A stretch of DNA of 41,108 bases from Zopfochytrium polystomum (taxonomy: Eukaryota; Chytridiomycota; Chytridiomycetes; Chytridiales; Chytridiaceae). Position numbers and translations under genes: made by a program. The notes below the pieces were generated by a model. The model did not search any database, was not told the DNA's origin, and saw only the letters and a list, made by a program, of their open reading frames with translations. The stretch spans positions 1 through 41,108 of the forward strand of contig JAIVFJ010000440.1 of NCBI GenBank assembly GCA_025765615.1, in the 5' to 3' direction. How positions within the stretch are numbered: position 1 is the first letter of the stretch; each line of letters opens with the position of its first letter. Positions 1 to 10,197 of the stretch are shown here, piece after piece.

Positions 1-1403
1 TTGGAGCAGGCTATACGGATGTATAAGGCAAGATCCTCCGTTATTGCCACAATTTCCCTCACACACTCTTCAGTTCCAGTTCGGCAATGCCGTTCGTCTA
101 ATACGGTTGTTGAAGCGGAAGTCGGAGTCACAGTGTCGGACTCTAGAGAATATTAAGCCAACAATCGCGAGGACTAAACAGTTGAGAAACACGCCTTATT
201 ATTGAAAGGATTTCGCTTAAGAGGCGGGACCGTCCATGCAGGGAGATCGAGCATCTTAGAGGTCGAAATAGAATGCTGTCCCGGGAAAACGATGCTTTGA
301 AGTCTGAGATTGAGAAATTGCGTTCCAGCAAATTCAGGTACCGTCGTGTGCGGCTTGATTATTATCTTCACACCCTCAACCGTCTCAGGTACGACAAAGC
401 AGTTTCTCAACATACGAGCCATGGCAGCGGCGACTTCTTCGACTCTTCTCGCGGCAATGGCCAAGCTTCTCGTCATATTCAGACACCGTCAGGACCTACT
501 CGCTTGAGCATTCCACCTCAGGGCGCATCGGAATGGGAGCGACGTAGCCAGCACTGCCTCAAGTCCACGTATTGGGACTCGCATCTCCATATATGCGACA
601 TCGTTTCGAAGCTCCCAATCCAGTGCGGGGACCACTCAGCTCACACAGCAGCACAGCAAATAGTGACGGCGGCACTGAGTGGCCTGCGGTAGGAGTTTGG
701 GGCGGCGAAGGCGGTGGGGATCCATTGAAGCCAAGAGCAGGCGGAAGTTCGCAACAAAGCCGCTCCTTCGCGCCTTCGGAGCGACAGCCGTTCCTCACCC
801 CACTTCACCGCACTCAACAGCACTCGCAGGTGGACAACCATCGGCATCATACGCACAACAGGTCGTATCCGTCGCCAGTTGAGAACACTCCGAATGCTGA
901 TGCACGACCTAATACGGGGAACATCCCGGGGGAAAAGGCGAATCCGTACCAATCCCGTCGGCAACCGCCAAGAGATCGCTTTGACCATCTTCATGAACCT
1001 ACTCTGCCAGCTTCCCGATCGGTAGAGAGGAGATGGAGCTCGGCCTCAAACTCTGAGAACGTGCCTGCTTATCACGAAAGTAGAAGCAGACAACCTCCCC
1101 CATCAAAAGACCAAAGTGACCATAAGGGGGGTTATGTGCCTTTCCATGGTGGCGGAAGAACCGGCGGGTATCACAGCGGGAGCGGAGAGCGAAGACCACT
1201 TTCAACCAGCAGCGGAAGACCCACTACTGGGCTAGCGGGAAGAGGAGAGGAGTGGGGAGAAGATGGTAAGCTCTACTCGATCACAAAATCCGATTGACAA
1301 CATTCCAGGAAGAACTGTTCTGACACGATCTCGACCATGGACTGGAAGCGCCAGCGGATCTGGGTTGCCAAAGGCGTCAATTGGAGGCCGCGTCTGCTTT
1401 TGA
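1..1403 (+). CDS. Uncharacterised coiled-coil, Ser/Pro/Arg-rich protein (5' partial)
   Basis: I do not recognise this gene. The window opens inside it. Around 205-340 the frame reads a charged, heptad-like stretch (REIEHLRGRNRMLSRENDAL, then KSEIEKLRSSK), typical of a coiled coil. Around 560-1265 it reads a long low-complexity region rich in Ser, Pro, Arg, His and Gly. Several short introns are needed. The clearest is 1266-1308 (GTAAGC ... TTGAC ... CCAG, 43 bp), which joins GEDG to RTVLTRSRPW and gives a stop at 1401-1403. Upstream joins (possible acceptor near 180, optional in-frame intron 339-389, another near 488-547) are uncertain. Low complexity and a coiled coil suggest a scaffold or regulatory protein, but no function can be assigned. 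Exon borders before 560 are tentative. Confidence 0.5.
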
Positions 1404-1749
1404 GCCAGCTCGTGTTGGTACACCAATGTCCAGGCCATGAGGGTGACGGGGATGTTGGAGGAGGGGCGCAGCGGCAAGCTGAGGTATTCTAAAGAAAAAA
1501 TGCACAAGTTGTTCGCGGCGGTGTTGATCGTTCGTTTCGTGACATTGCAGCCACCCCACCCAGGCGTCGATCCAGACACCGAATCCTGGCCCTCTTCCCT
1601 CTGCAGCGGTTAGAAATCGGGCATTCCCAACCGCCTTCGCGACTGCACGAACGAATTCTCATATTCATCTCCGATCGCGTCTGCGGGCGCTAGTAATCCA
1701 TCTTGTAATCCGTCCTCTGAGATCTTCCAGTCCTGTGATCACTCCCTCC

Positions 1750-4038
1750 ATGGCCCCAAAGTGGAACGGCACACTGGGGCTGGACGCAATTGATGTAGAC
1801 TCTGAACCAAAGGATGACGAGGAAGATCTTGCCGATTCCAGTTTGGAACTTCAAATCGTCGCAATGCAGCCGGCAGTTCATCGGAGTCCGGTGTCGTGTC
1901 CGCGCACTATTAACGCTGCTCACACGGAGATTTCGCAACCAGATGCGATCATCATTGACGAGGCCTATGAAGGGACGATTCAGGTCTTGCCATTATCCGG
2001 GTATCCGGATGTCGGAAGTCGGCGATCCAAAGAGATGTGCGCCCCAGGCGATGCTCTTAACCTGGACAATTCGACCCTCCCACTCGGACATGGTGAAGTG
2101 CAGTTCAGGCAACCAAGCCTTCGACGGCGGACTTATACCCAACTTGCTCCTACCTCGAGTCAACTAGATGTGTTACATGCCCGAGCTAAGTGAGTCGAAC
2201 ACACCGTTCGATATGGCGTGTATGTTCACCAATGCTTTAGGCTTAAATACCTTGACGAAGTTCTTCGGGACGGCTTCCCCCCCAGCTCTCCTGTTCTTGC
2301 CACTATCTCGTCTTTGAAAGTGCACATACGGAGAATGGAGCATCGCCGGAGGACCCAAGTACCTATACTTCTTGGACAGCTTGGATTGTGCGCGCACAGT
2401 GTGACCGCGATGGTGGATCCGGCTGTTAAGGGGCTCTTTTCGCCTTTAGCCGAGGAAACATTGGAGCAAATCTGGCAGCGGATGGAGTCAAGGAACTCGC
2501 CTTACATGAATGCACTTGAATGTCTCCTCGCCGCAAGACAAACAGATCAAGCCGAGTGCGGACGTGCCATTGGCGAGTCCGCCGACATCTTGGATGCGGA
2601 CCCGGAGGATGATCAGGAGGCCGGCCCGAATTTGAAGGCAGCAACCAACCGGCTTTGCGAGCAGAGATCGCCTTCAAACAAACCTGTCTTTGTTCCCCCC
2701 GAAGAATTACGGGTTTACACGATTGGCGGGTACCGCCTTGCAGAGGACCAAATCTACCATGGAGAGGAAGCCCGTGCGGCCAACAGCCGCCCAAAGCGGG
2801 GTCGACTAGCGCAATCTTTTGTATCAAGAACTTCACCATCCTCGACTGAACTGGCTGAACTGCAGCTTTTGCGTGGAGAAGACGACGTCGAAATGAAACG
2901 CAGAGCAGCTCGGATGGCAGGAACTGGTGTGACAACGCGCAGCGGCCGAGTTGTCGGCGCGCACGGTCGGGAGCCGAAGACAGCTCCATTTTACGATCTC
3001 CACGTTATTCAATCTTCAGAATCAGAGACCTCGCCGCAAAAAATGAAGAACGGGACTAGTGGCAGCACACGACGAGCTGCGTTCCCAACCAACGACGGAG
3101 ATGTTATAATGGTAAACGACTGTGAGTGGCCCCCTCCTTCAAGAAGTTACCGAGATGGTGAAGTCATCACAGATATATCCGCGCGGAGGAAACGGCCCCG
3201 CAAATCCGTCGCGTGCACTGATATTATCGTCCCAGGTGTGACAGTATCAGGCCCGACATTCGTGGAGCAAGGTTCTTCGGGCCATTGCTCAGACGACTCA
3301 ATTGCATCGAATAGCAGTGAAGAGTTGAACAAAATTCGGCGAGAAGGGAGGCATGCTCGTCAGAATAGGGACGAGCTGACTGGGAAGGAATCGAGTCGAG
3401 GAGAAGGTATCGTAGCAGGCAGAGAATCGAGGGCTCCAACAGTGGCCGCCGCCTCCGAAGACCCGATATGTATATCAGACTCGGAACCAACCGTTAAGTC
3501 AGTTGCCAGCGGATCGCGGCGCCGAAGAGAGAAAGAGTCTCGTAAACCAGATTATAGGGAACACGAAAAGGAAACTCACGCTGAGTTACATTGGACTAGA
3601 GCCGCGGTTTTCCGCCCAAATCACCCCAACCGTACACCAGCGATGGCCGCCTCCAGCAAGATGCCAGGCGTATCAAATCTAAGTCAGTTTGTCGGTGCTC
3701 CTCGAACTATTCGTGACTCGCTTCCTGGATCCCCACACGCTGGAGATCGAACGAGTTCCACTCCATCCATCGCCGCTGAGGCCAAAATTGTGAACAGAAT
3801 GAAAAGTCGCGGAAAAGTTGGGGGCCTACCGGCGGCGCAGCGACGGTTAACGCAGCGCGGAAAGTGCACGAATTGCCCTGCTGTAGGACCAGGTTACCTG
3901 AACGAAAAGTGCCAAAGCTGTCATAATGGTTTTTGGATTGAAGAGAAACAAACTGAAATCGCGAATGTGGACGAAATCGTTGACGATGATGATGACCAAC
4001 AGAATTCCCCGTTCAGGAGGTCCCACAAAATTGTTTAA
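1750..4038 (+). CDS. Uncharacterised 745-aa protein with C-terminal CxxC-CxxC motif
   Basis: Two exons, 1750-2189 and 2241-4038, joined across a 51-bp intron (GTGAGT ... TTTAG) inside HARA-KLKYLDEVL; the frame closes to 745 codons plus stop. The ATG at 1750 is the first in frame. The N-terminal part is acidic (DSEPKDDEEDLAD). Residues about 150-260 look helical and structured (LKYLDEVLRDGF, VPILLGQLGLCAHS, ETLEQIWQRMESR). The middle is long, charged and disordered, with basic patches (SARRKRPRKS) and acidic Ser clusters. Near the C-terminus there is a probable zinc-binding knuckle, CTNCPAVG ... KCQSCHNGFW, followed by an acidic tail (DEIVDDDDD). This suggests a nuclear DNA- or chromatin-associated protein, but that is inference. 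AATAAA overlaps the stop. It converges with the minus-strand gene ending at 4210. Confidence 0.75.
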
Positions 4039-4209
4039 TAAACAATAAGTTGTTTATGTGTGGAAACAAACGAAAAGATGAATTATCGCTGCGACGATTC
4101 CAAATTTTGAAGTATCGATCGAAGGTTTAAGAAAAAAAAGTCAGACGAGGTGACATCAGAACTATCAACCCTTGTTTCGAGGTCGATCAGCATTTTATAA
4201 AAAGACGTG

Positions 4210-6859
4210 TCATTCCGAATGAAACGGGAGAGCTCGCTGTAACAAGTAGGTCAGACAAACGCAAATAGAAGGAAGATTGCACTTACGGGATCTTCGACAT
4301 CTTTTGCATCAGAACAGCGAAATTTTCTCGGACAAACGGTTTGTCGTGCAACATGCCAGCCATCGCAGAAACGAAGAAAATCAGGACTGTCAGCGCATTG
4401 GTGCAAGAATTCGCCGGCCCAGTCTGCTAGTCGAAATAGTGAGCCAAGACTGGAGGTGAGAACCAGAGAAAAAACTAAACCTGCGTCACCACACAATGTC
4501 AAGAGAATGGACGAAACAAGAGCGTGTAGTTCCGAGTCATGGGTTTTACGTTGAATCCAAGGATGGACAAAATCAACGGCGCGGCTGCTGAGGAAGGCCA
4601 TTTTTCCCTTCGTATGAAAGGGGTTTTTCAGAATTGCGCCGTCGTTTCCAGAGGCTAGGACTTACCGTACTGCTTGCGAGATCCTCGAGGATACGTTCTA
4701 AGGAGTGCAAAGCCGACGAAACGGGTGTGATGTGAACGGTTGAAAGAATAAGAAGTCGAAGCAGAATACGGATACGCGGTGGGTAGAGTTCAACCATCTT
4801 TTGAACTGGTGTTCCGTTCTCGCTGTGCAAACTCTGCTCAAATCTAGCCGACGCAAACGATATTATTTGACCCTACGTGCGATCCGGTTTGTCGCGCGGG
4901 TTAATAAGCATCATTGCGGAGGGTAGAACTTGGTGGACAACCTGCTCCTCCGGACACACAGATACCTCGCTTAAAAGTCTCCTTACTGCTAAAGAGAAAA
5001 GAAGAAATTTCTCTTGGACGCTCGTGCCCTTTTCCGCAATCTTGTTGTATCCAAACGAGTACTTCATAATCGGCTCGGATTCAGAATGGCAGTCTTCTGC
5101 GAATTCCGAAAGGAGTGGAAAAGCAGTTGCAATTGCCTTCAATGTCTACAACCGGTCAGCAATATGAATAATCATTTACTTCAGACTGCAGTACCTGCGT
5201 TGAAGTTAATGTGGCAACAACAAAGTCCGGTAACGCCCAAAGTGCATTTTCTATTACAATTGGTGTCAGAATATTCACCAAAAAAAAAAAAAAAAAAAAA
5301 AAAAAAAGAAAGCAACTGGTTCTTGGCTCACCCGACGATTTTCGTTCTATTTTTGACTGCAGACTCACACTTAATGTCAAAGATAGTTCTCGAAGTTCGA
5401 AACTAACAGCCGATAGCTCACTCTGGCTTTGACGAAGCTGAGCTTCGGTCGGCCTCATTGAATGCAGCTGCGTTAGAAACCGCGATGGAGATGAATTGCA
5501 TTGGTACCGAAAAGAAATGGGATTCCTTCGACGAGGTAGTACAGAGGCATTTGCACGCAAATTTTCGTCAGTCGCCCGCAACCGAGTTTGTTTGCCACTG
5601 TCATTCGCCCTTTCATTCTGGCCAGCTTTTTTGGGTGGCTCATCCTTTCGCCGGCGTGAATTCTTATTCAAAAGTCAGTCACAGGCAGCCTCAATTGACC
5701 TGACCATTATCGACTTGACAGATTCGTCTGCTGAAGATAATATTTCGAGGAGCTCAGTCTTAAGGTCCGACACGGACATATGATCTGATAATTCCTTTGA
5801 GTCCTGATGCGCCTCGTTCGTCTTCATTAGAATGCTCCTTTAAAAGTCGATTTATCCAGCGAAACAACCCGAACCTCGAACGAGCCGTGTTGCGGTTCAC
5901 TTAAGGTGTGACTTAAACTTTCCTTTCTTGGACCGCATTCATCGAAAACGCCACCATCCTCTCGCCTGTCGGCCCAAACTCGCAACTCTTCGGTAAGGCG
6001 GTTTGAATCGGTCATCCCTGATGGGTCAGCTTCATTTGAGAGCAAAGAATGACCAGTCCAAAGCGTGTGCCCTGTGATGGGAGGCTGTCGAATCGTTAGT
6101 ATTACTACTGGTATTGATTTGAAAACGATCGAACCTTGGAGCCTGAAAGATGACTTAAGTTCAACGGCGATCCACGAGCGTGGTATTGGTCTTCCTCAAA
6201 ACTGAATGGATTGGCCCTTGACCCCGCTGGCACGTTGTCTCCTCCTGCTGAAAGGCCAAAAACACCCTCTGCCAAACAATATCAGATGCGTTCCTCGAAT
6301 CGCGGCTTACCCAGCAGCTCTGATTCACTAATAGGAGTCGCGTTATGGGATTGTACGTTGTGTATGTTTGGTTCATTTCCCATTTCGGTGTGGTGAGAGA
6401 GATTGCAATCTCGCTCGCCAGTAACTGTCGGGCGGCGTCTCCCTCCTCTGTTCCTTTTCCGGCGCGTCGATTCTGCCAGGTTGCGGGGAAGCATGTCAAG
6501 GTCAAAGACGACCCTTCCCTGATGGGCGAGGTTTAGAATATGCGGAACGTGGGGCAACGCGGAAAACGCGAGAGGATGTAGCCCACCATACAAAATCGCT
6601 CGGAACGGCCGAGGGCAGAGTACATGGAGAACTCGGATGTCGTCGCGTCGTCAGACGAAACATCGGAGGGGCTCTTGGCAGTGCCGTTGCTGTTGTCAGT
6701 CTCGCTGTCGCTGTTGGGGTTGAGGTTGTGCGTCTGCCGAAGTCCCATCCGCCCATCGCCTGCTCCTGCTGCTGGTGCAACGCCTGCTGCTGCCGCTGCT
6801 GTTGCTGTTGCTGCTGCTGCGCCCCCGCCCATCTCGTTGATGATTGGTCGGTCAAACAT
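4210..6859 (-). CDS. Uncharacterised 683-aa protein, 11 exons, helical C-terminal half
   Basis: Hand-spliced exons (minus): 6859-6587, 6518-6311, 6247-6127, 6085-5875, 5821-5705, 5662-5332, 5250-5195, 5145-4966, 4872-4666, 4607-4287, 4236-4210. The sum is 2052 nt, an intact frame of 683 aa. The start MFDRPIINEM is followed by an Ala/Gly tract and acidic Ser-rich sequence. The middle is basic and disordered (NSRRRKDEPPKKAG). From about residue 380 it becomes regularly helical and hydrophobic (LWALPDFVVATLTST, KFLLFSLAVRRLLSE, ELYPPRIRILLRLLILST, GSLFRLADWAGEFLHQC), as in HEAT/ARM-like proteins. Weak points are the donor of the third intron (GTTTTC) and three AAG acceptors (5822, 5663, 4608). 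I do not recognise the family; a checkpoint/repair scaffold would be speculation. It is head-to-head with the adenylation-domain gene. Confidence 0.65.
5280..5307 (+). repeat. Poly(A) tract of 28 bases inside an intron
   Basis: An uninterrupted A run on the plus strand. On the coding (minus) strand it is a T run within the 81-bp intron 5331-5251 of the 683-aa gene, upstream of the branch-like CTGAC and the TAATAG acceptor, so it may serve as an oversized polypyrimidine tract. Its length is likely to vary between individuals or assemblies. Confidence 0.9.
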
Positions 6860-6926
6860 GAAAGCACACAGTAAACGAAAAAAGAAAAAAAAAAGAAAAA
6901 GAAGAAAGAAAGACTCCAATGCTGAC
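6860..6926. promoter_or_regulatory. Compact divergent promoter with poly(dA:dT) stretch
   Basis: Only 67 bp separate the inferred start codons of the minus-strand 683-aa gene (6859) and the plus-strand adenylation-thiolation-ankyrin gene (6927). The interval is dominated by an A-rich run (about 6875-6912), a nucleosome-disfavouring sequence common in fungal bidirectional promoters. Both starts are inferred from reading frames, so the real promoter may be larger and overlap 5' coding sequence. Confidence 0.4.
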
Positions 6927-9900
6927 ATGTCACCACCACCACCGCCGGCCCGCCCGCTTCCTCTTCCCGAGCCGTTGCCCCTCCCCGCCTTGGTCTTTGG
7001 TCATGTCTCCACGCAGGACGCCCGCGACAGGCCCGCCGTAGTCTTCTATCAGCCAAATACTTCCCTCCTGCCGCCTTCTTCTTCTTCTGCGTCATCCGCA
7101 CAGCACCATCCGAGACTGCACAACCATCATCAGGTCTACCCATCATCTATGTTCAGGCTTGCTCGCTGCTCAGATGGATCGTCCCTGTTGTACTTGAGCT
7201 ACGGCAACTTGTGGCAAGCTGCACGGACTGTTGCCGCCATCCTCGACACGAAGATTCGGAATCTCGATCATCATCGATCCCACCACCGGATTGGTGTTGC
7301 CGTGTCGGAAGGACCGTATTTGCCTATGCTGCAACTGTCGCTGCTGCTGGTTCCGACTCCTGTTACCTTTGTCCCTCTCGACTTGACCGATCCTCGACTA
7401 CCCTTGATTCTGGAGGACTCAGAACCGAGTTTGATTATAACGAGGGGCGAGACTGACGAGAGTACCTTAAGCGAAGCAGCAAAGCAACTCCATGGTGAGT
7501 TTTGCGCTTGGTCAGTGGGAAATTACTGACCAGTGAGCACTTGCAGTTATTCCGTCGACGGTCCAAATTCAACAGCTCATTGGCGAGGCAGTCACGATCC
7601 TCTCGTCCAGCTCGAGAGATCAGTGGCCAAAGCCTCCATTGATCGCTCCGTCACATGTTACCCACATTTTCTTCACATTCTGGAAGCACCGGTCGACCGA
7701 AAGGTTGCCTCGCGACGTTGAGCTCTCTAACCTCCTATTGTCTGGGGAAAAACACCGCCCATGCCGTTTCGAGGGACAGCACAGTATTTATTGCGTCCTC
7801 CCATACATTTGATCCATCCTACGGAGACGCTCTTGCAACATTGGTTGCTGGAGGTGTTATTGCCATTGCCCCACGCGCGGCAACGTTTCAAGCACTCGGG
7901 TCCTGTTTAGCAGCAACACGGGCGACACACACCTGCACCACTCCAGCTCTTTTCAATACTCTTCATTCCACCGCCACTGAGGCCAATAGTTGGACTCCGG
8001 ACCGTCTTCCATTACTGCAAGTGGTGGCACTGGGGGGTGAACCGATGGGAGTCGACGTCGTCGATAAATGGGCGGAATCTGTTCAACTTCTCAACACTTA
8101 TGGTGTTACGGAATGTTGCGTGTACCAAACTATCTCACGAGTTCCACACGATGTCGGGCATCCTCTCTTCAGAAAACGACTTGGTGAACCGATTGGCGAA
8201 AACCGTATTTTACTTATGAGGAGTCGAGAGGACAACGGCGGTCGCGCTCGATTCAATGAGTTCGATCCAGAATCAATGGTGCCCGTTTTCTATACCACAA
8301 TAATAAAACCGAACGGTCAGTCGCAGCCCCATTTCGATCCTCGCAGCATTGGAGAAATATGGATTTCAGGTCCACAAGTTGGGCCAGGATACCTAAAGCG
8401 GCCCGACTTCACGAGTGCTCGCTTTATTGAGCATAAAGACTACGGCCGATGCTTCAGAACCGGCGATCTTGCTGCTCGTGCGACTTTCGAATCCCAAGCG
8501 GGTCGTGGCGAAAGCATCGTTTTTCTTGGCCGCTCAGATACACAAATCAAGGTTAACGGCCAACGTGTCGAAGTCGAGGAAATCGAGCAAATGTTACTCA
8601 AAGCCACTTCAATTAATGGTGTCGCCTTGCTCGAAGACGTTGTTGTTGTGTTGAACTCCGGAATGAAGATTCTGGTTGCATATTGCGTGCCGAAAGAGTT
8701 GGATGTGTTTGTGGGCGACTGCTCGGCAAACGATCCATCACGAAGTGACGGCTCGGAAGCCGTTCTTATAGGCGTTCTGCGACACGTTGCCCAGCTCAGA
8801 CTTCCTCGACACATGGTGCCTTCTCGCTTCATTGTTGCTTCCCAGCTGCCACAGACTACAACTGGGAAGAAGGCGCGAATGAAGCTGTCTCAGGAGGAAT
8901 TGCCACTGATTCCGTTTCCTGTGGCGGACGGATGCGGTGATGACGAGGTGGACCACGGCGGATGGTGCCGGATTGTCTCCGCAGTTTGGTCGGACGTTCT
9001 CGGAACCAGCTTTTTTGCATCTGCTCGTTTGCCAAATACTTTCCATTTCGCAGAGCTTGGAGGAGATTCTCTTAAAGCTCTCAAAGTAGTGAGGCGATTG
9101 AAGGATTTATGGGAGGCCGAGGTCCGCAGCCGGGATCCGGAGGGACACGCTCCAACTGTCGATGCAGGCGAATTTGGTGAAAATCTGACCGATTTCGCTC
9201 CCGGCGAACTATTGAAACGACCACTTCTCGGAGAATACGCATACCACCTGTTCTCTGCCTTTGGTACGTTCGACAACGCTGCCTCAGATTCTTCAACCTC
9301 ACCGAACAGAAAACCGTACTTGGAAGAAAACCCACCATCACCAGTGGTCAGCCTCCTGTTTCGTGCCTCTGCTCTGGGGCGTTGGCCACTCGTCCCGGTC
9401 ATTGTTGCCCTGCTACCAACTTCGTTGAACTTTCCTCCTCGCGCCATGAATCCTCTTCACGCGGCTTGCCTCGGCGGACACACATCCACTGTAAAGCTCC
9501 TACTTGACACACTGCCAGCAGCTTCTCCGTCCCTTCCCGACGCAACCGGTGCCACCCCGCTCCACTTGGCCTGCCAACACGGCCCCATCGAGCTTATCTC
9601 GCTCCTCCTTTCTGCCATCTCGCCCTTCAAACACACTTCAGCCACCGCCTCTCCGACCCTCACGCGCCAGCATCTTTCGGCCCTCACGCGCAAAGACGAC
9701 TTTCAGCAGACCCCGCTGCACCACGCGGCCCGATCGAACGCTCCGGCGGCCGTGCTCGCGCACCTGCTGAGGATCTTGCCGGGATCGGAGCACGCCCCCC
9801 GCGACGTGTACGGGCGCACGCCGCTGCACTGGGCCGTCGTCAATGGCCATCTTGGATGCGTCAAGGTGCTGGTCGAGGCTGGCACCGGCGACGTTGGCGC

Positions 9901-10066
9901 GTTCGACAAGGCCGGGGAAACTGCTCGAGAGATGGCGGAACGGAGAGCGAGATGCGGAGCGGCGGAGCGGGGCGCCGGTCGGCCTGCGAGCGTTTTTGGA
10001 GCCATCGCAGCGTTAGTGGGCGGAAGCGGGGGAACCGCAAGTCTGAAGAAATATGCAAAGAAATAA
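6927..10066 (+). CDS. Adenylation - carrier protein - ankyrin repeat enzyme (AASDH/NRPS-like), apparent 1-base frameshift
   Basis: This is an acyl/aminoacyl-adenylating enzyme that would load an acid onto its own phosphopantetheine arm. Exon 1 is 6927-7494; a 52-bp intron (GTGAGT ... TTACTGAC ... TTGCAG) follows; exon 2 is 7547-10066. A-domain motifs appear in order: RDRPAVVFY, A1 LYLSYGNLW, A2 FVPLDLTDPRLPL, A3 SGSTGRPKG (about residue 232), A4 HTFDPSYGD, A5 NTYGVTECC, A7 FRTGDL, A8 GRSDTQIKVNGQRVE and A10 TTGKKARMK. A carrier domain follows, with the phosphopantetheine serine in FAELGGDSLKAL. Instead of the PQQ-type propeller of animal AASDH, the C-terminus has four ankyrin-like repeats (NPLHAACLGGHTSTVKLLL, ATPLHLACQHGP, QTPLHHAARSN, RTPLHWAVVNGHLG). 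The A3 motif is split by one extra T near 7678; without it the protein is 1028 aa. The substrate is unknown. The start at 6927 is the likeliest ATG but is not proven. Confidence 0.85.
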
Positions 10067-10197
10067 AATAGAAGCCTTCACAAGATATTTTCATATTTAT
10101 TTCGGTGCCGGTAAACGTTTCCTTCCTTTTTGTTTTCAATTTTTGTTATCTTCTATGTATGTGAACAGCTTTCAGTGGGCTACTTCGCACTGTAACA
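10067..10197. terminator. Convergent 3' ends (shared polyadenylation interval)
   Basis: The plus-strand A-T-ankyrin gene stops at 10066 and the minus-strand FERRY3 gene stops at 10198. The 131-bp gap is AT-rich. An AATAAA overlaps the upstream stop (about 10063), a plausible poly(A) signal for the plus-strand gene. The 3' UTRs probably overlap. Confidence 0.4.

Noticed and set aside
5690..5785. Plus-strand peptide IDLTIIDLTDSSAEDN, a good SUMO-interaction-like motif
   Set aside because: It lies opposite an exon of the well-spliced minus-strand gene, and no plus-strand splice partners or start support it. Probably an antisense coincidence.
6740..6850. Poly-Gln protein on the minus strand and poly-Ala on the plus strand
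   Set aside because: Alternative frames of one trinucleotide-rich stretch. The Ala/Gly frame belongs to the 683-aa gene start; the poly-Gln frame has no continuation.
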